Source of the DNA: Thermogutta sp.
GTDB taxonomy: Bacteria; Planctomycetota; Planctomycetia; Pirellulales; Thermoguttaceae
Direction of reading: 5' to 3'
Assembly: GCF_014359955.1 (NCBI RefSeq)
Contig: NZ_JACIYL010000238.1
Coordinates: forward strand, 1 to 5,542
DNA: 5,542 nt
The stretch's first letter is position 1; every line of letters begins with the position of its first letter. Shown here piece by piece: positions 1-5,495 of the stretch. A model generated the notes under the pieces. It was not told where the DNA came from. It worked only from the letters and a program-made list of their open reading frames with translations, and did no database searches. The translations under genes were made by a program, and so were the position numbers.

Positions 1-943
1 GAATACGGAAGAAGGCGGCTGCATGGCGGGGGCCGACGCTTCCTGTGTGAGTAACGAGGCCAAAAAGCGAGGGAGCGACCAGTGTGGGACGCTGGGGGCG
101 GGAAACCACTTCCTGGAGGTTCAGGTGGTGGAAGAAATTTTCGATCCCGAAGCCGCTCGGATCATGGGATTGGAGCCGGGAACCGTCTGCGTGATGATCC
201 ACTCCGGATCGCGCGGCCTGGGCTATCAGGTGTGTGACGACGCACTCCAGGAAATGCGGCGGTGTCCGGAAAAATATCACATCCAGCTCCCCGACCGCCA
301 GCTCGCCTGCGCCCCTATTAACAGCCCTGAGGGTCAGCGCTATCTGGCGGGGATGCGGGCGGCGGCCAATTATGCCTGGGCCAATCGCCAGCTCCTCATG
401 TGGCAGACGCGGGAAGCCTTCAGCGAATTTTTCGGGAAACCCTGGGAAGAATTGGGCATGGAGCTGGTGTACGACGTTGCCCATAACATCGCCAAGATGG
501 AAAAGCACGTCGTGAATGGCAAGGAAAAACTCGTGTGCGTCCATCGGAAAGGCGCGACGCGGGCATTTCCACCGGGCCATCCCGACGTTCCCGAGCGGTA
601 TCGCGCGATCGGCCAGCCGGTCATCATTCCCGGTGACATGGGCCGCGAAAGCTGGGTCCTGGTGGGCCAGCCGGCTTCGATGGAGAAAACATTCGGCACC
701 ACCTGCCACGGGGCAGGGCGCGTGCTCAGCCGCAACGCCGCCATTCAGGTCGCACGGGGTCGCCAGATCGACAAAGAGCTGGCGGCCAAGGGAATCATCG
801 CGCGGGCGCACAGTCGGGCAGGACTGGCGGAGGAGCACTCCGACGCCTATAAAGATGTCAGCATCGTGGTGGACATCGTGGATCGCGCGGGACTCGCCAA
901 GAAAGTCGCCCGGCTGCGTCCGATCGGTGTGGTCAAAGGATGA
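1..943 (+). CDS. rtcB: RNA-splicing ligase RtcB, C-terminal part (5' end outside window)
   Basis: RtcB joins RNA 2',3'-cyclic phosphate or 3'-phosphate ends to 5'-hydroxyl ends in the cytoplasm, using GTP and Mn(II), in tRNA splicing or RNA repair. The frame is open from base 2 (N-T-E-E-G-G-C before the ATG at 23), and the family pattern continues through it, so that ATG is internal. Counting from it, GTLGAGNHFLE is at 22-32, HSGSRGLG at 60-67, DVAHNIA at 151-157, RKGATRAFPPG at 175-185 and TFGTTCHGAGR at 223-233. His29, His60 and His154 correspond to the metal-binding histidines known in Pyrococcus RtcB, and His229 (bases 707-709) to the guanylylated histidine. Their distances from the C-terminus match that protein (481 residues) to within a residue, so about 170 residues are missing. 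The metal-binding Cys lies upstream. The end, VDRAGLAKKVARLRPIGVVKG-like, is complete. No intein is visible in this part. No archease or prfH gene is in view. Confidence 0.96.
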   Translation, partial: NTEEGGCMAGADASCVSNEAKKRGSDQCGTLGAGNHFLEVQVVEEIFDPEAARIMGLEPGTVCVMIHSGSRGLGYQVCDDALQEMRRCPEKYHIQLPDRQLACAPINSPEGQRYLAGMRAAANYAWANRQLLMWQTREAFSEFFGKPWEELGMELVYDVAHNIAKMEKHVVNGKEKLVCVHRKGATRAFPPGHPDVPERYRAIGQPVIIPGDMGRESWVLVGQPASMEKTFGTTCHGAGRVLSRNAAIQVARGRQIDKELAAKGIIARAHSRAGLAEEHSDAYKDVSIVVDIVDRAGLAKKVARLRPIGVVKG

Positions 944-1083
944 GGGCAGCGAACTCCGGGCGACAAACACGAAGGACGACCGCTCTCCCCGTCCGACGGA
1001 GGGCCTGATAGGGAGGCCAGCAGAAGAGCGACGACGCGTGAGTGGACAGGACCATGCGGCGTTTCAGTGTGCCGGAGAGAACC

Positions 1084-1833
1084 ATGAAATCGATGACACT
1101 GCTCTCCAAAAAATTCCTGAGGGGAAGCTGGGCGGTTCTGGTGATGGCCGCTGTAACCAGCCTGGGATGTCAGGCTGAAAAAGAGGGCCTGTCGTCTCGG
1201 CAATTTCAAATTGTGGGTGACAAGCCCGCCTGTTGCGAAACGGAAGCCGCGACAGAAAGTGGTGCAACGTCTGCTGGGGCCGCTGAAGAGCAATCGTCGT
1301 CGGGGAGTTCCGTTGCTGAGGTAACCGGTGAAGAAGGAGGTAAGGCCATGGCCATCAGAATCACCAGCCCTGCATTTCAGTCGGGGCAGCCGATTCCCAA
1401 GAAATACACGGGAGAAGGGGCGGATGTCTCGCCGCCGCTGGAATGGTCGGGTATCCCCGAGGGAACCCAGGAACTGGCCCTCATTTGTGACGATCCGGAC
1501 GCTCCCACGCCGGAACCCTGGGTACACTGGGTGCTCTACAAGATTCCGCCCGATGTGACCAAACTGCCCGAGGATCTTCCCAAAACCCCCAAACTTGACA
1601 ATCCGCCGGGAGCTCTTCAGGGGAAGAATTCGTGGACGAGCGGTCAGACGATTGGATACCGTGGCCCCATGCCTCCGCCGGGCCACGGCCGCCACCGTTA
1701 TTACTTCCGCATTTATGCCCTCAATACCAAGCTCAACCTTCCGCCGGGTGCAACGAAGAAAGAGCTCATGAACGCTATGAAAGGACACATTCTGGCGGAA
1801 GGCGAATTGATGGGCACCTATGAGCGGAAATAA
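1084..1833 (+). CDS. YbhB/YbcL-type PEBP-family protein with lipoprotein signal
   Basis: This is a phosphatidylethanolamine-binding (Raf kinase inhibitor-like) protein of the bacterial YbhB/YbcL group, whose biochemical role is poorly known. The 249 residues fall into three parts. Residues 1-29 are a signal with lysines and arginine first, then WAVLVMAAVTSLG, and a lipobox ending in Cys29 (SLGC, which fits only the broad lipoprotein pattern). Residues 30-88 are an acidic Ser/Ala/Glu-rich linker containing a Cys pair. Residues 89-249 are the PEBP domain, with DDPDAP at 136-141, HW at 148-149, a GYRGPMPP stretch, and GHGRHRYYF at 200-208. I chose ATG 1084 for its upstream GGAGAG (1074-1079) and a normal signal n-region. 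GTG 1042 and ATG 1054 are in-frame alternatives that lengthen it. ATG 1348 would give a 161-residue bare domain, close to E. coli YbhB (158), and has a better ribosome site. The upstream gap to rtcB is 140 bases. Family is certain; the exact start is not. Confidence 0.9.
   Translation: MKSMTLLSKKFLRGSWAVLVMAAVTSLGCQAEKEGLSSRQFQIVGDKPACCETEAATESGATSAGAAEEQSSSGSSVAEVTGEEGGKAMAIRITSPAFQSGQPIPKKYTGEGADVSPPLEWSGIPEGTQELALICDDPDAPTPEPWVHWVLYKIPPDVTKLPEDLPKTPKLDNPPGALQGKNSWTSGQTIGYRGPMPPPGHGRHRYYFRIYALNTKLNLPPGATKKELMNAMKGHILAEGELMGTYERK
1334..1340 (+). promoter_or_regulatory. Internal Shine-Dalgarno site before the PEBP domain
   Basis: AAGGAGG lies seven bases before the in-frame ATG at 1348, which is exactly where the conserved PEBP domain begins. 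In the long reading frame the same bases encode part of the linker Glu-Glu-Gly-Gly. It is the strongest ribosome-binding match around this gene, better than GGAGAG at 1074-1079. It could be the true gene start or a second start giving a cytosolic form, or simply a chance result of Glu-Gly codons. Confidence 0.5.
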
Positions 1834-1912
1834 AGACCGTTGCCCACCGGGTTTGGTTACCGGCAGGGGTACGGACGCCGATTCTGGGGACACGGAGGGA
1901 GTGCGTGTTTTG

Positions 1913-1917
1913 GGAGG
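1913..1917 (+). promoter_or_regulatory. Ribosome binding site deciding a GTG start
   Basis: GGAGG (within GGGAGGA) lies 11 bases before GTG 1929. An in-frame TGA at 1920-1922 rules out any earlier start, and no in-frame ATG follows for more than 100 codons, so GTG 1929 is the only start that keeps the conserved N-terminal region. Confidence 0.65.
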
Positions 1918-1928
1918 ACTGATTTTTC

Positions 1929-2708
1929 GTGCCTGACCGTCGGCAGCATCGTGGTCCTCATCCCGAAGATCATGAACTCTTCGCGCCCAGCCAGTATCCC
2001 CGGCTGCTGACGGCGTTCGGTGATCTCTGCTGGCTCCTCGATCGGGGTTACGCGTTGCCCTCGTCTCTCAAGCTGGTGGGCGATCGCTATCAACTGGCGG
2101 CCCGGCAGAGATTGGCGCTGGAGCGCAGCGCATGCACGCGGGAAGAACTGTGGAACCGGCGTTCTCGGCAGAAGGAGGTGCACAGCCTCTGTGGTCTGCC
2201 GCTTTATCTGGATGGCTATAACGTTCTCACCACCATAGAAGCAGCGCTGGGCGGCGGAGTGCTCATCCGCGGAAGGGACGCCGCTCTGCGCGATATGGCC
2301 AGCATGCACGGCTCTTACCGAAAGGTCCAGGAAACCGTCGCCGCAATCGACCTGATTGGAAAGGGCCTTGCCGAGCTGGGTGTTTCCACCGCGCATTGGT
2401 ATCTCGACAAGCCCGTGTCCAACAGCGGCCGCCTAGCCAAACTCATCCGGGAAATGGCAGCGGAACACGGCTGGTCGTGGCAGGTGGAAATCGTGCAAAG
2501 TCCCGATTATGTCCTTATGGAATGCCCCGATGTGATCGCCACCGCGGACAGCGTCATCCTCAACTACTGTGCGGGGTGGGCCAATCTCACCGACTGGCTG
2601 GTGACACGCTACGTCCCGACGGCCTGGGTGGTTGATTTTTCGCGCGTGCCGGAGGACGATGAGAACAAATCGGGACAACAATCTTCCGCCGATCATCTGC
2701 CTTCGTGA
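1929..2708 (+). CDS. DUF434/DUF5616-type protein, putative PIN/NYN-like nuclease
   Basis: I recognise this 259-residue protein as resembling the uncharacterised DUF434 plus DUF5616 family of archaea and bacteria; the assignment is from memory of its motifs. An N-terminal helical part (about 22-66) holds LLDRGY at 36-41 and LVGDRY at 49-54. The C-terminal part starts with YLDGYNVL at 93-100, followed by RD pairs at 116-117 and 121-122, LDKPVSNSG at 159-167 and IATADSVIL at 203-211. A DGYN-type first strand and spaced acidic residues (Asp95, Asp117 or Asp122, Asp160, Asp207) look like the metal-binding pattern of PIN/NYN nucleases. That fold and activity are inference. No signal peptide or membrane segment is seen, so it should be cytoplasmic. 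It sits 95 bases after the PEBP gene and 105 before hemB, with no sign of co-transcription. The last 20 or so residues are polar and probably disordered. Confidence 0.8.
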   Translation: MPDRRQHRGPHPEDHELFAPSQYPRLLTAFGDLCWLLDRGYALPSSLKLVGDRYQLAARQRLALERSACTREELWNRRSRQKEVHSLCGLPLYLDGYNVLTTIEAALGGGVLIRGRDAALRDMASMHGSYRKVQETVAAIDLIGKGLAELGVSTAHWYLDKPVSNSGRLAKLIREMAAEHGWSWQVEIVQSPDYVLMECPDVIATADSVILNYCAGWANLTDWLVTRYVPTAWVVDFSRVPEDDENKSGQQSSADHLPS

Positions 2709-2800
2709 AGCCCACAGACTGGCGTGCACGACACGCGCGGCGACAGCGAACCAGGCCGCCTTCGTCATTGCTGAGCAGAACGGAACAAAGCTGAAAGTAA

Positions 2801-2805
2801 AGGAG
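2801..2805 (+). promoter_or_regulatory. Ribosome binding site of hemB
   Basis: AGGAG (in AAAGGAGT) lies eight bases before ATG 2814. It favours this start over the in-frame ATG at 2883, which would give a protein of the more usual 323 residues but has no comparable site. Confidence 0.7.
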
Positions 2806-2813
2806 TAAACGGT

Positions 2814-3854
2814 ATGGGTGCAACACCGGCGCGCCGGTTGATCATCGAGCGGTGCCGAGCAGCGGGGTTCCCCACCGTGCGGATGCGGAGACTCCGCTAT
2901 CACCCGGCAATTCGGCAACTCGTTCAGGCCGTTCGGCTTGATCCCGGCCGGTGGATTCTGCCCCTGTTTGTGCACGCCCGCTCCGAGCCTCGCGTGCCGA
3001 TCTCCTCAATGCCCGGCCATGATCAGCTTTCCCTGGATGCCCTGCGCGAAGAAATCGAAGAGGTCAAGCGCCTTGGACTGGGAGGTGTTCTCCTGTTCGG
3101 CATTCCGGATCACAAAGATCCCCTGGGCAGCGACGCCACAAGTGACCAGGGGATCATCTGCCGGGCGATTCGGGTCATCAAAGACGTAGCGCCGGAACTG
3201 CTTGTCATCACGGATGAGTGCTTCTGCGAATACACCAGCCATGGGCACTGCGGCGCGCTGGGGAAAGCCGGAGCCTACGATACCGTGGACAACGATCAGA
3301 CCCTCCGTATGCTCGGGTGGCAAGCCGTGGCTCATGCTCGCGCAGGTGCCGATATGGTGGCCCCCAGTGGCATGATGGACGGCATGGTGGGGGCGATCCG
3401 CCAGGCCCTCGATCAGGCTGGTTTCACCCACGTTCCGATCATGAGCTACAGCGCGAAATACGCCAGTGCGTTTTATGGGCCGTTCCGGGAAGCGGCGGAA
3501 AGCGCGCCCCAGTTCGGGGATCGCCGAAGCTACCAGATGGATCCCGCGGCGGCTGCCGAGCAGGCCCTCCGCGAAGTGGAGCTTGACCTTGCCGAGGGTG
3601 CCGACATCGTGATGGTCAAACCGGCCACGTCCTACCTCGACATCATCCAGCTGGTGAAAGAACGATTTCCCGGCGTGCCCGTCGCGGCGTACAACGTCTC
3701 CGGAGAATACAGCATGGTGTGGGCGGCTGCTGAGAAAGGCTGGCTGGATCTCCAGCGCGTGGCCCTCGAGATGCTCACCGCCATCCACCGCGCCGGGGCC
3801 GACATCATCATCACCTACTGGGCCAAACAGGCCGTCAAATGGCTGGAACAGTAG
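2814..3854 (+). CDS. hemB: Porphobilinogen synthase (delta-aminolevulinic acid dehydratase)
   Basis: HemB condenses two molecules of 5-aminolevulinate into porphobilinogen, the second common step of heme and other tetrapyrrole synthesis, in the cytoplasm and usually as an octamer. The 346-residue protein shows the full family pattern. RRLRYHPAIR is at 25-34 and the PLFV strand at 50-53. A zinc site DECFCEYTSHGHCG at 134-147 carries Cys136, Cys138 and Cys146. APSGMMDGMV is at 183-192. SAKYAS at 213-218 contains the first Schiff-base Lys215. RRSYQMDP is at 237-244. MVKPA at 267-271 contains the second active-site Lys269 (bases 3618-3620). YNVSGEYSM follows. The three cysteines place it in the zinc-dependent class rather than the aspartate-rich magnesium class. 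The first 23 residues are an extra, Arg-rich N-terminal extension relative to the 324-residue E. coli enzyme; the ribosome site at 2801-2805 supports including them. No other heme gene is in the window. Confidence 0.97.
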   Translation: MGATPARRLIIERCRAAGFPTVRMRRLRYHPAIRQLVQAVRLDPGRWILPLFVHARSEPRVPISSMPGHDQLSLDALREEIEEVKRLGLGGVLLFGIPDHKDPLGSDATSDQGIICRAIRVIKDVAPELLVITDECFCEYTSHGHCGALGKAGAYDTVDNDQTLRMLGWQAVAHARAGADMVAPSGMMDGMVGAIRQALDQAGFTHVPIMSYSAKYASAFYGPFREAAESAPQFGDRRSYQMDPAAAAEQALREVELDLAEGADIVMVKPATSYLDIIQLVKERFPGVPVAAYNVSGEYSMVWAAAEKGWLDLQRVALEMLTAIHRAGADIIITYWAKQAVKWLEQ

Positions 3855-4157
3855 GCCGTGCCCATTTGGTCCCCAAAAACAGTAAAAGAACCTGCCAGGG
3901 CCACACAGGAAATTCTGCGCGCACTCCAGAGGATCACCACCCGCCGGCTCGTTCCAGCCTCGCTGGTTGGGCCATATGAGTGCCCGTGTCCTGCCACTTC
4001 AAGTCCACGATGGCCCCCGCCGGGACGGCGATCACAGGGAACGTGCGTACGCTTGAACTTTATTTCCCACCGAATGATGATGGTGATTTTGTGCACAGTG
4101 TGCGTGCCTCACTGGTTGCTTTCCTGCTGGTTTTGTTTGTTGAGAGGAGGTCCTATC
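3855..4157 (+). other. Intergenic region hemB to DUF1080 gene, no gene seen
   Basis: These 303 bases hold no credible gene. One frame is open from 3858 straight into the DUF1080 gene, but its translation is rich in Cys, Arg, Pro and Trp, matches nothing I recognise and lacks a ribosome site. Two small perfect hairpins are visible: CCAGC-CTC-GCTGG (3954-3966) and CGCCG-GGA-CGGCG (4018-4030). Neither is followed by a T run, so neither is a convincing intrinsic terminator for hemB. A weak promoter-like pair, TTGAAC (4053-4058) and GATGAT (4076-4081) with a 17-base spacer, lies about 75 bases before the next gene. Confidence 0.6.
4145..4150 (+). promoter_or_regulatory. Ribosome binding site deciding the DUF1080 start
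   Basis: AGGAGG lies seven bases before ATG 4158, an optimal spacing. The encoded protein then begins directly with a signal peptide, which rules out the 100-codon upstream extension of the same open frame. Confidence 0.85.
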
Positions 4158-4952
4158 ATGCGTGCTCTCACCGTGTGGAGTTCAGCGGTCATCTTGCTTG
4201 CGCTGGCAGGCAGTCTTTCTGCTGAGGAATGGATCAGCGGCAAGGTGTGGCAGGAGCCACCTGTCGTCACCCCCGGGGAGGGATGTGGCGCTCCCCCGTC
4301 CGATGCCATCATCCTTTTCGATGGAAAAGACCTTTCTGAATGGGAAGGGGGTGAAAACTGGATTGTGGAGAACGGCTACGCCATCGCCCAGAAAAATGGT
4401 ATCACGTCCAAGAAAAAATTCGGCGATATCCAGCTCCACCTGGAGTTTGCCACACCGGAAAAAATCGAAGGTTCAGGTCAGGGCCGTGGCAACAGCGGCG
4501 TCTATCTGATGGGACGTTACGAGGTCCAGATTCTCGATTCGTATCAGAACCCCACGTACTATGACGGGCAGTGCGGGGCCATCTACAAACATCATCCTCC
4601 GCTCGTCAATGCTTCGCGAAAACCGGGCGAATGGCAGACCTACGACATCATTTTCACCGCTCCCCGATTCGACAAGGACGGAAAGCTCCTGAAACCGGCC
4701 TACGTGACCGTCATTCACAACGGTGTGGTCGTGCAAAACCACTTTGAAATCGAAGGGACCACGGCGTGGGATGCCCCGCCGAAATACGCTCCCCACGCGG
4801 AAAAAGAGCCCATCCATATCCAGTTCCACGGCAATCCGGTGAAGTTCCGCAACATCTGGGTGCGGGAGCTCCACGAGCTCAAGTGCGAACAGCGCAAGCC
4901 GGAAAAGCCGGAAAAGCCGGAAAAGTCCGAGAAGCAGTCTGACAGCCACTGA
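4158..4952 (+). CDS. Secreted DUF1080 (3-keto-disaccharide hydrolase-like) protein
   Basis: This 264-residue protein belongs to the DUF1080 family (PF06439), a concanavalin/LamG-like beta-sandwich. Some members hydrolyse 3-keto-glycosides; the substrate here is unknown. Residues 1-22 are a signal peptide (Arg2, then a hydrophobic stretch [17 protein letters not shown]) with likely cleavage before EEW, so the protein should be exported. The domain runs from about residue 50 to 240: [10 protein letters not shown] at 53-62, W68 with an IVENG turn, GDIQLHLEF at 89-97, GNSGVYL at 111-117, YEVQILDSY at 121-129, a [10 protein letters not shown] strand at 157-166, [10 protein letters not shown] at 185-194, and the closing [18 protein letters not shown] region at 221-238. 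These are standard family landmarks. It ends in a charged tail of Lys-Pro-Glu repeats (247-258), which is not part of the fold. The family is widespread in planctomycetes. It has its own ribosome site and appears to be transcribed alone. Confidence 0.93.
   Translation: MRALTVWSSAVILLALAGSLSAEEWISGKVWQEPPVVTPGEGCGAPPSDAIILFDGKDLSEWEGGENWIVENGYAIAQKNGITSKKKFGDIQLHLEFATPEKIEGSGQGRGNSGVYLMGRYEVQILDSYQNPTYYDGQCGAIYKHHPPLVNASRKPGEWQTYDIIFTAPRFDKDGKLLKPAYVTVIHNGVVVQNHFEIEGTTAWDAPPKYAPHAEKEPIHIQFHGNPVKFRNIWVRELHELKCEQRKPEKPEKPEKSEKQSDSH
4896..4931 (+). repeat. 9-bp tandem repeat encoding a Lys-Pro-Glu tail
   Basis: Three perfect in-frame copies of AAGCCGGAA (4896-4922) are followed by a fourth, degenerate copy AAGTCCGAG (4923-4931). 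They encode K-P-E three times and then K-S-E, near the C-terminus of the DUF1080 protein. Because the unit is a multiple of three, copy number can change without a frameshift. The tail is probably an extended charged spacer outside the fold. Confidence 0.9.
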
Positions 4953-4987
4953 TCGAGCCCGGTTTTGAAACGGGGATGGACGCTCGA
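4953..4987 (+). other. Inverted repeat immediately after the DUF1080 stop
   Basis: TCGAGC (4953-4958), touching the stop codon, is the exact reverse complement of GCTCGA (4982-4987). Inside, CCG and CGG flank a TTTTGAAA stretch and can extend the structure. No T run follows, so it may protect the mRNA 3' end rather than terminate transcription. Confidence 0.4.
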
Positions 4988-4991
4988 CGGA

Positions 4992-5012
4992 ATTGTCCGC
5001 CCGACGGACAAT
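4992..5012 (+). other. Perfect 8-bp hairpin downstream of DUF1080
   Basis: ATTGTCCG (4992-4999) and CGGACAAT (5005-5012) form a perfect eight-pair stem with loop CCCGA. It begins 39 bases after the DUF1080 stop. No T run follows. The right arm element GGACAAT recurs at 5203-5209. Confidence 0.55.
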
Positions 5013-5052
5013 CACAGTCGTCGGTTTGGGCACGTCGATGAACCGTGGGATC

Positions 5053-5086
5053 AAGGGCGGCCAATCGGTCGCCCCTTCCCATTTTT
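5053..5086 (+). terminator. Candidate intrinsic terminator of the DUF1080 gene
   Basis: GGGCGGCC (5055-5062) pairs with GGTCGCCC (5067-5074) through eight pairs, one of them G-U, around the tetraloop AATC. AA at 5053-5054 and TT at 5076-5077 extend it past one bulged C. Five T residues follow at 5082-5086, four bases after the extended stem. This is the best terminator-like structure in the window, about 100 bases after the stop, though its T run is short and offset. Confidence 0.45.
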
Positions 5087-5182
5087 GGAGATGTTGGGGC
5101 AAGCAGTCGTTGATGATGTCTCCGTATGGTACGAGGGCGAGAGCACCTCGCAGGGGAACGCCTGTCGTGCCCGTGAAATGCT

Positions 5183-5226
5183 TTGTCCCTCGCTGGTGGT
5201 AGGGACAATTCATAAATGGCCCTACC
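5183..5226 (+). other. Two mutually exclusive hairpins sharing one arm
   Basis: TTGTCCCT (5183-5190) pairs perfectly with AGGGACAA (5201-5208), with a 10-base loop. GGTAGGG (5198-5204) pairs perfectly with CCCTACC (5220-5226), with a 15-base loop. Both need AGGG at 5201-5204, so an RNA could form only one at a time. This geometry is seen in attenuators and riboswitches, but no T run follows the second stem and no known class is recognised. Confidence 0.4.
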
Positions 5227-5272
5227 GGAATATGGCGTCGGCCGTGGTTAATGTGTCTTGAAAGGTGGAGGC

Positions 5273-5301
5273 ACCGGCCCACCGTCATCTGGTTGGCCGG
5301 T
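5273..5301 (+). other. Long stem-loop upstream of argC
   Basis: ACCGGCC (5273-5279) pairs with GGCCGGT (5295-5301). After one C-T mismatch, ACC (5281-5283) pairs with GGT (5291-5293), giving ten pairs around the loop GTCATCT. It is followed at once by the palindrome CGGCATGCCG. No T run follows, so it is not an obvious terminator. Confidence 0.5.
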
Positions 5302-5349
5302 CGGCATGCCGTTCCCGGTGAACCTTTGGGCATTCCCCCGAGTCCGCTC

Positions 5350-5379
5350 TTGTTAAACCGCGGCAAAGGGGGGTATATT
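5350..5379 (+). promoter_or_regulatory. Candidate sigma-70-type promoter for argC
   Basis: TTGTTA (5350-5355, four of six consensus bases) and TATATT (5374-5379, five of six) are separated by 18 bases. Transcription would begin near 5386 and leave an untranslated leader of roughly 110 bases before argC. Planctomycete promoters are poorly characterised, so this is a pattern match only. Confidence 0.4.
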
Positions 5380-5495
5380 GCAGGTAATAGCGCCTCGCAG
5401 CCGGTCTCGGTGCAGAGGGTGTGGGCATCGGTCTTCCCAAAAATGTCTGGCCCAGCGAATAAATTTTATCCTGAAAGCGTTGACAGGTAGAGTTT

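Larger units (their letters stand above)
4953..5495 (+). other. Hairpin-rich intergenic region before argC
   Basis: These 543 bases hold no gene I can support. Bases 4953-5301 contain a run of perfect or nearly perfect inverted repeats, listed separately, plus smaller ones such as GCGAG-AGCAC-CTCGC (5137-5151) and the 10-base palindrome CGGCATGCCG (5302-5311). The minus strand is free of stops from 5366 into the DUF1080 gene, but that reading begins at TTG without a ribosome site and overlaps DUF1080 in antisense. The region may be transcription-termination and leader sequence, a structured RNA, or a dispersed repeat. Confidence 0.6.

Noticed and set aside
1002..1018. GGCCT-GATAGGG-AGGCC inverted repeat after rtcB as a terminator
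   Set aside because: Only five pairs with a seven-base loop and no T run afterwards.
847..1893. Long minus-strand open frame (348 codons) opposite the PEBP gene
   Set aside because: It lies antisense to a well-supported gene, shows no recognisable motif, and such frames are expected opposite GC-rich coding sequence.
3006..3788. Minus-strand open frame (260 codons) opposite hemB
   Set aside because: Antisense shadow of hemB: its His/Arg/Gly-rich translation has no family features.
4053..4081. Promoter-like pair TTGAAC and GATGAT before the DUF1080 gene
   Set aside because: Each box matches only four of six consensus bases; the spacing is right but the match is too weak to annotate.
3858..4157. 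Hundred-codon upstream extension of the DUF1080 reading frame
   Set aside because: It would bury the signal peptide, has no ribosome site, and its Cys/Pro/Trp-rich translation looks non-coding. AGGAGG at 4145-4150 fixes the start at 4158.
4965..5261. Plus-strand open frame of 98 codons in the gap after the DUF1080 gene
   Set aside because: No ribosome site, no recognisable motif, and it overlaps the hairpin-rich region.
5480..5485. Perfect TTGACA hexamer just before argC
   Set aside because: A matching -10 box would have to fall inside the argC coding sequence, and none is present there.
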